Origin: Planococcus citri
Taxonomy: Eukaryota; Arthropoda; Insecta; Hemiptera; Pseudococcidae
Length of the DNA stretch: 64,000 nt
Direction of reading: 5' to 3'
Assembly: GCF_950023065.1 (NCBI RefSeq)
Contig: NC_088680.1
Coordinates: 25,594,559 to 25,658,558, forward strand
The notes under the pieces are model-generated. The model worked only from the letters and a program-made list of their open reading frames with translations. It had not been told where the DNA came from and searched no databases. Each line of letters starts with the position of its first letter. Positions within the stretch are counted from its first letter, which is position 1. A program made the translations under genes and the position numbers. This document shows, piece by piece, positions 48,498-59,290 of the stretch.

Positions 48498-49921
48498 AGG
48501 GAACCTCTTGAGGTGTCACACTCCGATTTGAACGGGACAGCGATTTTTGGAAAGAGCATAGACTAAAACCCCCAAAACCAAATTTTCAGCTGCCCAAGTT
48601 CATTTTTGGATTTTTGGCGAATTTTTGAAAATTCAATATTGACTGTTTTTGGCGATTTATGCTTTTTTTTAAAGTACCTAGAGTCTGTCCATCGAAAGAA
48701 GACCGCTGGTAAAACGCGAACAACGCGGTGACGTCACGAAAACAGGGGTCCTCACAATAGACCTTACTCTCAGTAGTACAAACTACATTGTAAAACGGCG
48801 ACTGGTAGCTGGCAGGCGGGTGGTCCGTCAACAGGTAAGAGATGTGGGAAAAAAGAACAGGTAAACGTACAGAGATGAATCAAAAACGATTTTACTCCTC
48901 GTGAGAAGGGGAAGGATAATAGCAAAGGGTTAATCAAATATTTTTATGCGATCATATAGAGGATGGGCGGAGTTGCTTGCATCACTGGAATAGCTAGTGC
49001 ACCAGTTTGAGTAGAACTGGCGCTAGGCAACGAAACAAGAACGGTCTTCTTTCAATGGACAGACTTTACTTGATCAGTAAAAATGGTCAAAATAAGTTCC
49101 AAAACTAATATTAATTACCCAAATCCAAATGTTACCATTTCCAGCCATTCTGGAGCCTCCAGCGCGATTTTTCAATTTCTCCAGAATTTTGAATTTGCTC
49201 CAGAAGGCGTGAACATGAAGTTGGACAGCTAATAATCGAGTTGTATATTACACTTGACCTGTTTAACGAGTTTATCCACATTTGAGCCGATTTTGAGAGT
49301 GACACCTCAAGAGTGGTTTTTTGAGGTTTCACTCTCGCTCCAAAACTGCTGGAAATCGTAGAATTTGCGCTCCGGGGGTTAATTCTTGAGAAAATACAGC
49401 GATTCGCACAAATTTCAAAAATTTCCTCACAAACGGTTATCTTTTGAATTTTTGGATTTTTTAATTTTGAAAAAAGCTGGTCAAAAAACCACTTTTGGGG
49501 TGTCACTCTCAAAATCGGCTCAAATGTGGATAAACTCATTAAACAGGTCGAGTGTAATATACAAGTCGATTTTTAGCTGCCCAACTTCATATTCACCCCT
49601 TCTGGAGCATATTCAAAATTCTGGAGAAATTGAAAAATCGCGCTGGAGGCTCCAGAATGGCTGGAAATGGTAAAATTTGGATTTGGGTAATTAATATTAG
49701 TTTTGGGACTTATTTTGACCATTTTTACTGATCAAGTAGGTATACTTTAAAAAAAAGTATAAATCGGCAAAAACAGTCAATTTTGAATTTTCAAAAATTC
49801 GCCAAAAATCGAAAAATGAACTTGGGCTGCTGAAAATTTGGTTTTGGGGGTTTTAGTCTATGCTTTTTCCAAAAATCGCGGTCCCGTTCAAATCGGAGAG
49901 TGACACCTCAAGAGGTTCCCT
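48498..49921. mobile_element. foldback element with long inverted arms, left arm interrupted by a MITE
   Basis: The left arm (48498-48680 plus 49067-49326) pairs with the right arm (49487-49921), about 435-440 bp each once the MITE is removed. The loop is about 160 bp. Each arm is itself bounded by an inverted 'cctcttgaggtgtcactctc'-type motif at its outer and inner ends, so the element may be two head-to-head MITEs. Matching ORFs on the two arms (49132-49539 minus, 49386-49673 plus) differ mostly by amino-acid-changing bases, so the arms are not under coding constraint. A single-arm relic lies at 25741. Confidence 0.8.
48681..49066. mobile_element. TA-flanked MITE inserted in the foldback arm (386 bp)
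   Basis: The ends gagtctgtccatcgaaagaa and (reverse complement) aagtctgtccattgaaagaa extend to 25 bp with two mismatches. TA occurs on both sides (48679-48680 and 49067-49068). The uninterrupted right arm of the foldback, read in reverse (cctacttgatcag), shows the empty site, which proves the borders. No ORF of note; TA target suggests Tc1/mariner-like mobilisation. Confidence 0.85.
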
Positions 49922-49949
49922 TGTTAGTAAGTATTTAACAGAATTTTGT

Positions 49950-50215
49950 TGGAAAACATCACTACCTTTCTTCAACAAAATTGTTTAGAACGCTCTCCAC
50001 TCTACACCCTCCTCACCCCGCAAACACAAAATTTTAACAAAATCGAATTGTTCGTAGGAAAACTTTCAAAAAAATTAAAATGTGATTTGATTTGAAAATT
50101 GGAAGAAAATTTCAATTTTTTCAATACTTAATTTGAAGATTTTTGTTGCGAGTTTGAATTTTTTCATTTTTTCACCACCTTTTTGACTAAATTCACTATT
50201 TTTTCACTACTCTCA
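49950..50215. repeat. dispersed repeat, copy 1
   Basis: Collinear with 56270-56553: shared 'atcactac', 'caacaaaatt', 'ctccact', 'ccctcctcac', 'gaattttttcattttttcac' and 'ttttttgactaaattca'. Non-coding, moderately diverged. Confidence 0.55.
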
Positions 50216-51060
50216 CTACCAATTTTTAAAATCACTATTTTTCACTACTTTCATCACTACCTGTTAGATACCCTGTATTTTGAAAAAAAAAATATGCTTA
50301 AGTTAATTTGGACAGTTTTTAGACCACTTCTTAGAAAATCTGAAATTTCCAAGACTGAACCACATCCAATCGACTCAGCATATTAAAAATGGGGTACCTA
50401 CTAAGTAAATTTTATTTTAACGACTCAAGTGGGTAAAATGTGGTGGAAATTTCAATTTTCAAAAATCTGCTAGGGTGTTTCAGAACTACTACTCGAAATG
50501 GTTCGAAACAGTTTCCAATCAATTTCGAGGGTCGAAAACAGGGCACACACCAAATTTCAGCTTTCTTGATCTATTCGGCAAGATTTAGATTTTTTCATTT
50601 TTGACTCAAGTTTAATTTTTCAAAAATTCATTAGATTGTCAACTCAAAAATGAGAGATATCATTTCCACAGGCCTGGGTGGGGACTCGCTCAGAATTGTT
50701 ACGAACGCGAACGAAATCGCCTCAAAGTTATACTTAATAGCTTCTAGATTTTTTTCGTATTTTTTTATGTTTAAATATTTTCTCAAAATTTTGAGTGATT
50801 GAGGGCAAAGTTGTTTGAGGAAAATTCTGGGTGAATTTTATTTAAATATAAAAAAATCAATTTTTTCCAAGAGTTTTACAACAACAAAAATGAAAAATAA
50901 AATGTCCTCGGTAAGCAGGGCACAAACCAAAATTTCAGCTTCTTTTGTTAATTTGTATGTGAATCATGAAGTTTTCATTTTCAAAATAATATAATCATAA
51001 GAGAAAAATTTCAACATCAGTTTCGAATTTTCAGTTATCGCAGGAAAATAAAATTTCCAT
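50216..51060. other. AT-rich repeat-derived stretch
   Basis: It includes 'gggtcgaaaacagggcacac' (near 50529), a dispersed repeat word also seen in diverged form at 15810. No gene. Confidence 0.3.
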
Positions 51061-51734
51061 TCCGTCGCTTCTTTATTTCACGGAATCGATTTGTGCCTGC
51101 CACATTCCTTCCTTAGCAAACGACTACTGAAATCAAAAACATCAACTCCAAGCTCATGCACAAGCAACTTTACGTGTACCTATGTAAGTATATTGAAATC
51201 ATTTCGAACAAGTGTAGCAGGAAAACGTATCGTATCAAGTATTTGTAAAATAGACAAAACAAACACAATACATACAGCACATAAGAAAACAGACATACAC
51301 GCGGATACTACGCAATTCTTCCAACAACACAAAAAATCACACGAAATCAAAACACTACACCTTATACCAATGGCTTACCTTAACTGTGTACTATGAGACT
51401 ACAAACATATTGTACAACACTAGGTACCATAGCATTTGCTCGCGTCATAGTTTGCACAAATGCCTGGCCTGGCGATGAGTCTCATGTGACACGAGGCGAA
51501 GAACAATATTGAAATTTGGTCAACATTTAGGAAACCTTCGTTCAAGCGTCGTTGTGAGAATGACGTTAGTTGCAGCACTTTTAATATTATAAAATCAGCA
51601 GAAATCGTAGACATTTTATCACAGTTGTTACAAGCTCTTCTAGTGCGTAGTTTCTACAGAAACAAAGCATAAAATCTTCCAGAACTCGCGAATTTTACCG
51701 TGTTCAACCTCAAAACCATCTTTAAAACAGAAAA
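51061..51734. promoter_or_regulatory. upstream region of the two-exon secreted-protein gene
   Basis: Non-repetitive sequence ahead of exon 1. A possible TATA-like gcataaaat lies near 51668, about 65 nt before the ATG; the transcription start is not defined. A 64-codon minus-strand ORF here is not supported. Confidence 0.25.
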
Positions 51735-53169
51735 ATGTTATTCGCCGGTATTTTTTCAAGTTTACTTGTCATAGTGGCAATTCTGCGTATGAGTTCAGCG
51801 ACGTTGGCTATAACAGAAGAGAATTTCGATAACGGTAAAGGGTAAGTTACCTCAAAGGATAATAAACTTTGATGGGAGAAGTTGTACTAAAAAAATAAGG
51901 AAGGCATATTTGAGGAAAAAAATAAATACAAGTCGTCATTCATTTTAAAAAATTAGTTTCTCTATTAGTTTCTTTTAATTCCCTCAAGACAATCACAATG
52001 ATTTCCAAAGCCAAATTTAAAGATGCCGACAAAAACGCAAGTCCCAGCTGATGGAACATTTTTAAAATCCTCTTGACAATTTGTTTTTAGGAGCCTACAA
52101 GAGAAAAATTTAATCGCATCATTTCATTCCCACCTACTTCGACAGCTCATAAAAAACATTTCTACATTGTGATAAGTAACCCAGGAGGAATTTTTTCATC
52201 TCAATAATAAAATATAAAACGTTAAGATGAAACTTGATGTACCTAAATACCCAATCAGATAAATGAATCAAAAGCTGGTGTAAGGTCAACAAATACTGCT
52301 CCAGTGACTTATATCTTTTGGAAGGCACCTTCTATGCTGTGTTAAGCGTGCCATAGTCTTGCCATTATTGAAGTTTCTACTCAGGCATTAAAAAATCGTT
52401 GGATCCAATTTATCGTCTTTGGTCCCAAAAGTGTTTATTGTGTTTGATAAAGACATGTTATATACTCCAGAAGCTTTTCAATTTTTGGCCAATTTGATCG
52501 CACGTTTAATTTCTTTGTTGGTAATTGGTGTGGTAAGTTGTTCACCTCCACAATCCACATCCATGCATCTTTCCATTTCCTTAGGATGCTTTTACTATCT
52601 GTCTTGCCATTCAGGAGAAGTTGATGAAACGAGTTCCCATATCGTGAAGGTTTTCGATACAGAAAAATTCCAACTTGGAATTTTGATATTCAGAAAAAAT
52701 TTGAATAAAAAAGGACATTTCTGACCATTAATAGAATTGTAATGTGCTTGAATTTTTTTCATTTAATTTTTTTATTCCGAACATGAAAAAATTTCCATTT
52801 AGTATAACATCAAAATTTGCATTACATCTAATTTTAATTTAGAATTTAAAGCGTGAACAAATATGTATGTAGATAAGCCATCACATTTAGATTAGAAAAT
52901 CAACTGATGCAATGCTGCATAATGTGTTGTTTTACAGATCAGAAATTTGTTCATTTCATAACAAAGAAGCAATTTGTAAAAATAAAACTACACCTGAAGA
53001 GGCCACAGCACAATGCAATATGGTGAATGTCATGTTTAGTGATAAGAAAAAGGCAAAAAAAGTGGTTCTCTGCTATGATCCAGAAGGAGTTATCAAGGGA
53101 TGCGCATATGCCAGCGGCCCCAACTCTTACACAACAGACTGGTGTTCCTCAGAATATGCTTGCTGTTAG
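51735..53169 (+). CDS. secreted cysteine-rich protein, two exons, 112 residues
   Basis: Exon 1 is 51735-51841 and exon 2 is 52938-53169. Exon 1 encodes a signal peptide (residues 1-25, ending SSATLA, then ITEENFDNGK) and ends at a consensus donor g|gtaagt in phase 2. The acceptor is ttgttttacag|a, and the split codon GG-A gives Gly36. The mature part has eight cysteines at 40, 49, 62, 81, 91, 105, 111 and 112 (spacing 8, 12, 18, 9, 13, 5, 0), probably four disulfides, and a sequon NKT at 51-53. It has a lysine-rich DKKKAKK stretch (71-77) and a CC terminus. I do not recognise the family. The role is unknown: a salivary, venom-like, defence or cuticular secreted protein would all fit. The frame is open across the junction, and signal peptide, splice sites and cysteine pattern support each other. 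No canonical AATAAA lies just after the stop. Confidence 0.75.
51842..52937 (+). other. intron of the secreted cysteine-rich protein gene
   Basis: 1096 nt from gtaagt to acag, phase 2. It contains an antisense reverse-transcriptase relic (below). No further cysteine-rich exon was seen within it on the plus strand. Confidence 0.65.
52130..52620 (-). pseudogene. antisense relic of a jockey/CR1-like LINE reverse transcriptase
   Basis: Read on the minus strand, 52320-52255 gives VTGAVFVDLTPAFDSF, matching the RT motif with the first catalytic aspartate (VFVDLTxAFD). It is preceded by SIEGAFQK and stops. Further stops and shifts run through both sides, so the borders are approximate. It lies wholly inside the host intron, opposite to the gene. 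The open frame on the plus strand at 52419-52724 is a shadow. Confidence 0.6.
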
Positions 53170-54324
53170 TTCGAGTGCACGGTTACTATGAAGCTATATA
53201 CCTAAAGTAAAATTATTTTAATTCATCATTTATTCAAGTTTATTTGTTTAATACAGTAAAAGCAGCTTAATGTTATAATGTTTTTCCCAGCCCAATTTAA
53301 TAACACAAACTGATTGAAAAATAATAATAATTTTTTTGTCAAAAATTTTTACATCATCACTTTTTTACTACAAATATGTAGTTATTGAACTAAAATTTCG
53401 CAAAAATTGCAAAAAATAGAATTGAAAATAAGTTGAAACTTCAAAAAGTTACAAAAGAACTAAGAAGTACCTAATATTTAAAATGATGCCAATCAGAAAA
53501 AACTTCTGAAATATCAGAAAAATTAGGCAAAAACTGGGTGATAAAGTGTTAAAAATATTTAAAAATGACATATACATAACAATAACATTAAACGATGCTC
53601 CAATCACAATAACCGATGGAATTTCTATGTAATCAGGTATAAACGATTGGGACTGAATGATTTTAATAACATATAAGCGGCTTTTACTGCAATCATTATT
53701 ATCATTATTACCTACTATTATTACTATTATTATTATATTGCAAGAGTTGATACGAGAACATGATACATAATCTTGATATTACGGTCTAATATATATGATT
53801 ATGGATCATGAACTCATATTACTACTTGAGTTTTTCATAAATTCAACTTTGATTAACTGATACACGCTTACAAAACGAACTAATACACATTGGCTCAAAT
53901 TTTTTCTCATGCTCCCATAAGAGTTCCTGACCTATGGTGAAAATTTGAGCGCAATTGTCATAGTTGCTTTTGCTCAGTGGAATCTAATATAAAATTTAGG
54001 GGAAGTCCAAACAGGCCCAACTTTGCAGACGTGTAGTTAAAAACAGAGTGTCCTAGAAAAATTGTGAGAAAAACAAAATTGTAGAAAATTTAATTCTCTA
54101 TCGGATCACTATTGTTCAATTTTTACTAGAACATATGGTTCATCTGGTATATGCAAAAAACTAAAAGATAGAAAATCGGTACTTACAAATATTTTAAAAC
54201 AAATTCAAAACAACAACAAAATACAATTGAACCAAAGACATGTGAAAGAATGTGCAAACCTCTAGGTGCTAGAGCAGGAGTTCAACTTACCCAGAATTTG
54301 GACTTACCCCAGTGTTATTTTTAG
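53170..54324. other. AT-rich downstream region with an ATT microsatellite
   Basis: The 3' flank of the secreted-protein gene. An (ATT/ATC)n run lies at 53692-53738. No other gene seen. Confidence 0.35.
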
Positions 54325-54478
54325 GTTTATTTTGTAGATATTCTATAATTTTGTTTCATCATTTATTATTATTTAAAATTATTATATCACCTGCAATAAT
54401 GTTACCTAATTATTTGTAGGTTTATTTTGTAATTATTTTACCTATAATTTAGTTTCATCATTTATTATTATTTACAAA
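54325..54478. repeat. 92-bp-spaced direct duplication
   Basis: 'taggtttattttgta' and 'tttcatcatttattattatt' occur in the same order at about 54325-54378 and 54417-54475. Confidence 0.55.
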
Positions 54479-56269
54479 TGAATACATTTTACGAGCATCC
54501 CATTCACTGAGAAAGTTTTTTCTTTGAAACTACTATACTTACTCATATTGCAGATTTGACCAAATAAGTACCATCATTTGGTCCAGCGGCAAACTGTAAT
54601 TTTTGGGGTTTGGAATGATACAGGAGGGAATTTGGAAAAGGGTTCTGTTCTTCATTTTTCAAAGTTTAACCATGCTGGGTTCAAAAATGTAATTCAGTAT
54701 ACCTTCAAGATATCTATAATATTATGAAGAAGAGACATTTTACAAGCATACCATTCACATTTTCAATCAAGTTCGAAGATTAATTTGTAAAAAAATGTTC
54801 GAAATCATTGATATCTCCTCACTACATTTATTTCCCACAATTCAAAGACGAAAATCGAATTCGAAAGTTTCAAAAAGCCTGTAATTCAAAAAATGAATTC
54901 ATTTTCTAAATCGGCGTAGATGAAAACTATAACAATCAATATATCACACATATGACTTTTCATTATTCAAAAAAATTCAAAATTGATATCATACGAAACC
55001 AGCAAAAACAATCACTTACTTTTTTACTTTTTTTGCTGTTGCTCTGCGAAAATTGCCCAATAAACCTATATTCGTACATTATGAGGTTTTTTGAGGTTAT
55101 GACAATGAATCTCGAAATGGCACTGAATGTGCATATAAAGCCGTACCTCCCCCCCCCGTATGACGAAACTACAGGGAGGTGTGGAGGGTAAGTCTACTCC
55201 CTTTCACCACTCAGAAAGTCGACAAATTTTCAAAAATCAATATTCAGCGCGAAAAATTCTTCAGGAATTCGCCTCTTTTTGTCATCTATTTGATTTTTAC
55301 GAAAATTTATTGAAAAACTACAGCATTTTTTGCGATTTTTACCCCTTTAACCCACTCTGGCACCCCTTTGGGGACACTTAGGGGTCGGCAGACCGGCATA
55401 TTTGGATTCAGCGTGAAAAATCCTATAAGAATCCCCCAGTTTCAGCCATAAAACTTTCCAAGTTGAAAGTTCAAAAAAATTGTGAACTTTGAGCTTTCGC
55501 TGTGCTTAAAAGCCCCACCTGCGAATTGCCAGAGTGGCATTTCTGGAAAGAGGACTACATGTAGTAACTTTTGGGCCGGGTCCCCAATTTCAACCCCCTC
55601 GTACATTTTTTCAGGTTGGGCTCCTGGACTATTAAAGTCAACAAAACGAAACTACCACTCCTAGCGGACTATCCGTCATCTGGTACAGGTTGCCTATTTT
55701 TACCCTACTCACAGGTGTAGAAGTGACTTACATAACTTTTGTCATAAGAATCATAAATTTACTTACAGTACTTATTCTCATACGCGAGTGCGAGTTCGTA
55801 TGTATATGCTATCATTTTTGGAAGGAAATTTGTACTCACCTGAAACAAAGAAAAATTAAGGTGACTAAGTTAGTTATAGAATTTTTATTCATTCAACAGA
55901 TAAACGAGTATGAAAATAATAATAATAATGGCCAAAGGCCAAAGTAAAAATTCTGACAATCTCGACATTTAATAAAGAACCAGAAACGAATATTCACAAA
56001 GAAAGAATCATAAAAGTTGTAAAATTGATTGTAAGAATCACTCAAAAATATCAAAAATTGATGGACCATTAGAAAACGATCAAAATTTGAGAAAATGTCT
56101 CATTCGGGTAAAATTTTGCCCAGATTGAAAAATACCAAGAATTAATCAGAAATTCTCAATTTGTTAAAACTGCAGAAAAAGTCATAAAATTTGTCAAATT
56201 GACGATCCCCCCCCCCCCAATAATTGAAAATTACCAGAAGTTGAGCATGGTATTTAACGGATTTTTTTG
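54479..56269. other. repeat-derived non-coding region
   Basis: Short ORFs (54952, 55160, 55690) lack domains; a C9 run lies at 55149-55157 and a C10 run at 56209-56218. The stretch 55330-55620 is GC-richer and may be part of an undelimited element. Confidence 0.3.
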
Positions 56270-56555
56270 TTGAAAAAAATCACTACTTTTTTCTCTACCT
56301 TTTTCCAACAAAATTTTCATAAAGATCTCCACTCAACCCCCCTCCTCACACACACACCTAAAAAAATCAATCAAGTCAAATTTTTCACAAGAAAATTTCC
56401 CAAAAAAAAAACTTGAAATTGAAATAAAATTTCTACATAAAGTATTTTTTAATTTCAATCAAAATTATAAAAAAAAACACTTACATATCGTAAAAATGAA
56501 CGCATTATTGAATTTTTTCATTTTTTCACTATACTTTTTTGACTAAATTCATTAA
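56270..56555. repeat. dispersed repeat, copy 2
   Basis: Partner of 49950-50215 in the same orientation. Confidence 0.5.
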
Positions 56556-59280
56556 GAGCAACATTCTAATTATATGCTCAAATATTGAAATCATTTTTAT
56601 TTGTGACTTGACCTCTTATGGATCAATATCTATACAAAAATACGTTATAAATCCAATTTTACGAAGTAATAAAATATTCCTGCTTCAAGACACCTCGCAA
56701 TACACCAATTAAAATCATCATTCGCGAAAATCAACTCAATATTCGTTCATTTTCATCACTTTCTTTCCCAATAATAAAACTCCGCTCGTGTCAGCAATCC
56801 TATAAAGAAAAGAAAACGTCGAAACAAGACCTACCTATAGTATTCCCAAACCAAAAACCGAAACAAATAAAATTCGCCACATTCCTCGTTGTGTTTTTCG
56901 TTATTACGTACGAGAAAATTCATCATCACATACGATACACCACAAGGGCACACACTCACACGCTCGAATAGCACAAATACCCACAACATCCAGCACATTG
57001 ACGCTATTATTTTCAAAATATCGCTTATTTCACGAGTCGGCTATATAAGGTAGCTCTATTCACACACCAATATAATATAACGATATTAATACACCATACG
57101 TTCTTTCATCCTTTTTCGTACTTTCGCCTCCTGTAAGGTACCTACCCTACCCAATACCCATCCATACTCACTATCCAGTCGTTCGAAGACCAGCAACCTA
57201 CACACATCCTATCTTATTCTATCCTATACGAGTAATTCCACATCCGCAGTAAAAATCCCATCCGAGTATGAAGTTTGGAAAACTCATCTATTTCGAGCTT
57301 AACAAACAAAATCGATGGAGGATTTATTAAGTCGAAATTTCTGCGTTCGAACAGAGTTGAGGGAAGGGACCCATATCTTTCTCCAAGTATGGTATATTTT
57401 CCATCTATAATACTACTGGTGGTATAGAAGACCGCATACTACACGAACCAATACATGTACGTAAAGATAACTTGAGTTGAGTTTAGGATCCGCGAAAAGG
57501 TTGGAAAGGGGAAGAGAAGAGATACATTATACCATCAAATATCGCATCCACGCATAAAGAAATACGTAATGTACATATTTATAATCGATTACCTCGTAGT
57601 TACACCAACAATATGAACTGCTTTGGAACTTGGAACATAGAATACACCACAGAAAAGGTATCTATGGGAAAGATAAGTACTAAGCAGGTGAGCTGCAAAC
57701 TTCACTCAGCCTTCAATTACAAAATATAAGAAGACAACAAGAATTATGCACCAATAGGTAAGTATCGAGTAAAGCAAATTGAGAGATTCTAAATTATACT
57801 CGTACATTTAACAACGAGCTGGTATAAGTACTTCTCCTATCTCACTTTCGCACACATTATACGTACCTCCCTTTACTCACTTCCCATCATCGAACAGAAT
57901 AACCTCAACATGTAATTACTAAGATAACCCACACACACAATAAACGATTCCCAATAAGCATCATTGGAGCTTGGTACCCTGGTAAATTACCCCCTCGAAA
58001 GAAAATTTCGTAGGTAATTTTTCCCCTATTGAAAAAACACTATGAGCCTGGCTCTGAGTTACCTTTCGTATATGTACTATATCTCCACCTACACACTCGA
58101 CGTACCAGTTTTCGTGTTTGAAATGCATAAAGCCAAGTCTACGAGCATTCTGCCCCTGCTTCGACGATTCATTCGTCCCTTCCTCCGATACATAACTATG
58201 GCCATAAACGACTTTGAGTATCACTGTTTCAATTAACTAGAAGCCAACGATTGGCCGGGGAAGTGTTACACTGTTATAACCATTAAAGTAAAGCGAATAA
58301 TCTCAACCAAATTCAATATAATCGACGTAAATGCTTTCGCTTATGTGGCAGCAGCTATATTGGTGAGAGAAATCGCGGAGAAAAACTTTTTCAAAGCTTT
58401 AAAAAGTAAAAACTTTCAAAGCTATTATGTAAAACTTTTTCTCGCATGTTTCGATGATTTCTTCTCCGCCCCTGTGCTTCGCGATCGCGCATACCCAGTT
58501 TTTTTCTCTTCTAAATGGATGAATATTTTTTTGTCGCATATTTTCATTAAAACGCGCGCAAGTAAGAGAGAAAAATCTATATAAAATTACTCACTTTACG
58601 AGTTGAAAAGTTGTAAAATTTAAATTAGCTGTATTAGGTATATGGGACGAATTAATAAAGTACGAAGAAAAAAAAAGAGGAAAAATTCGAATTTACGTAG
58701 GCTACGCTACGGGTTTCCTGATATTTTACCAGGGTTGCGCGGAGACGCTTCCGTAAAAATATCATTTTTTTATTTTCTTTTTCTTTGCACGTCATAAAAC
58801 ACAGGTCGTCGCGAGAAAGGCATTTTACCTCGATGAATAATTCAAATGAGATTCTCTCTCTAATTTCCAATCATAGTGATACCGCGTGAAGACAACGATA
58901 ACGGGGGCGGCCAGCAAATTATCTTATAAATCGAACAGCATCCCTCCTACGATGTTGGCAACTCTCGTAAAACAACGTTAACAATTTTCAACGAAAAATT
59001 TTTATACGCGATGTAAAATAAAGTCATGCTGCGGATTTTTCACGGATTTTCTTACGACTGCGGAATTGTTTGGATAGATCTTGAAGACTCCGAGGAGGCT
59101 CTCTTTTCATTTTCATTTCAATAATTTTCAATTTTTTTCAGAATTTTATTAAAGATGGTTAATGAATAGTTTGATGGGGAATTTAGAAAAAAAACTCAAG
59201 ACCGACTTTTCTTCAAATAAAAATCTTTTACGAACGAATTATTCACTTTTTTTGAAGCATATTTTGTACAGTAATTTGAT
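56556..59280. other. unique CpG-retaining non-coding stretch
   Basis: The longest unique stretch in the window. TACGAGTA at 57227-57234 and TACTCGTA at 57797-57804. A minus-strand open segment 58063-58223 has a possible acceptor and donor on its two sides (see findings), but no domain. Confidence 0.35.
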
Positions 59281-59290
59281 CGTTTATAAT

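Noticed and set aside
49132..49673. Two ORFs (135 and 95 codons) sharing the same C-terminal 16-residue sequence GEIEKSRWRLQNGWKW
   Set aside because: They are the two arms of one foldback read from both strands; differences change residues as freely as expected without constraint.
52419..52724. 101-codon plus-strand ORF within the intron of the secreted-protein gene
   Set aside because: It is the antisense shadow of the LINE reverse-transcriptase relic and has no cysteine pattern or splice fit.
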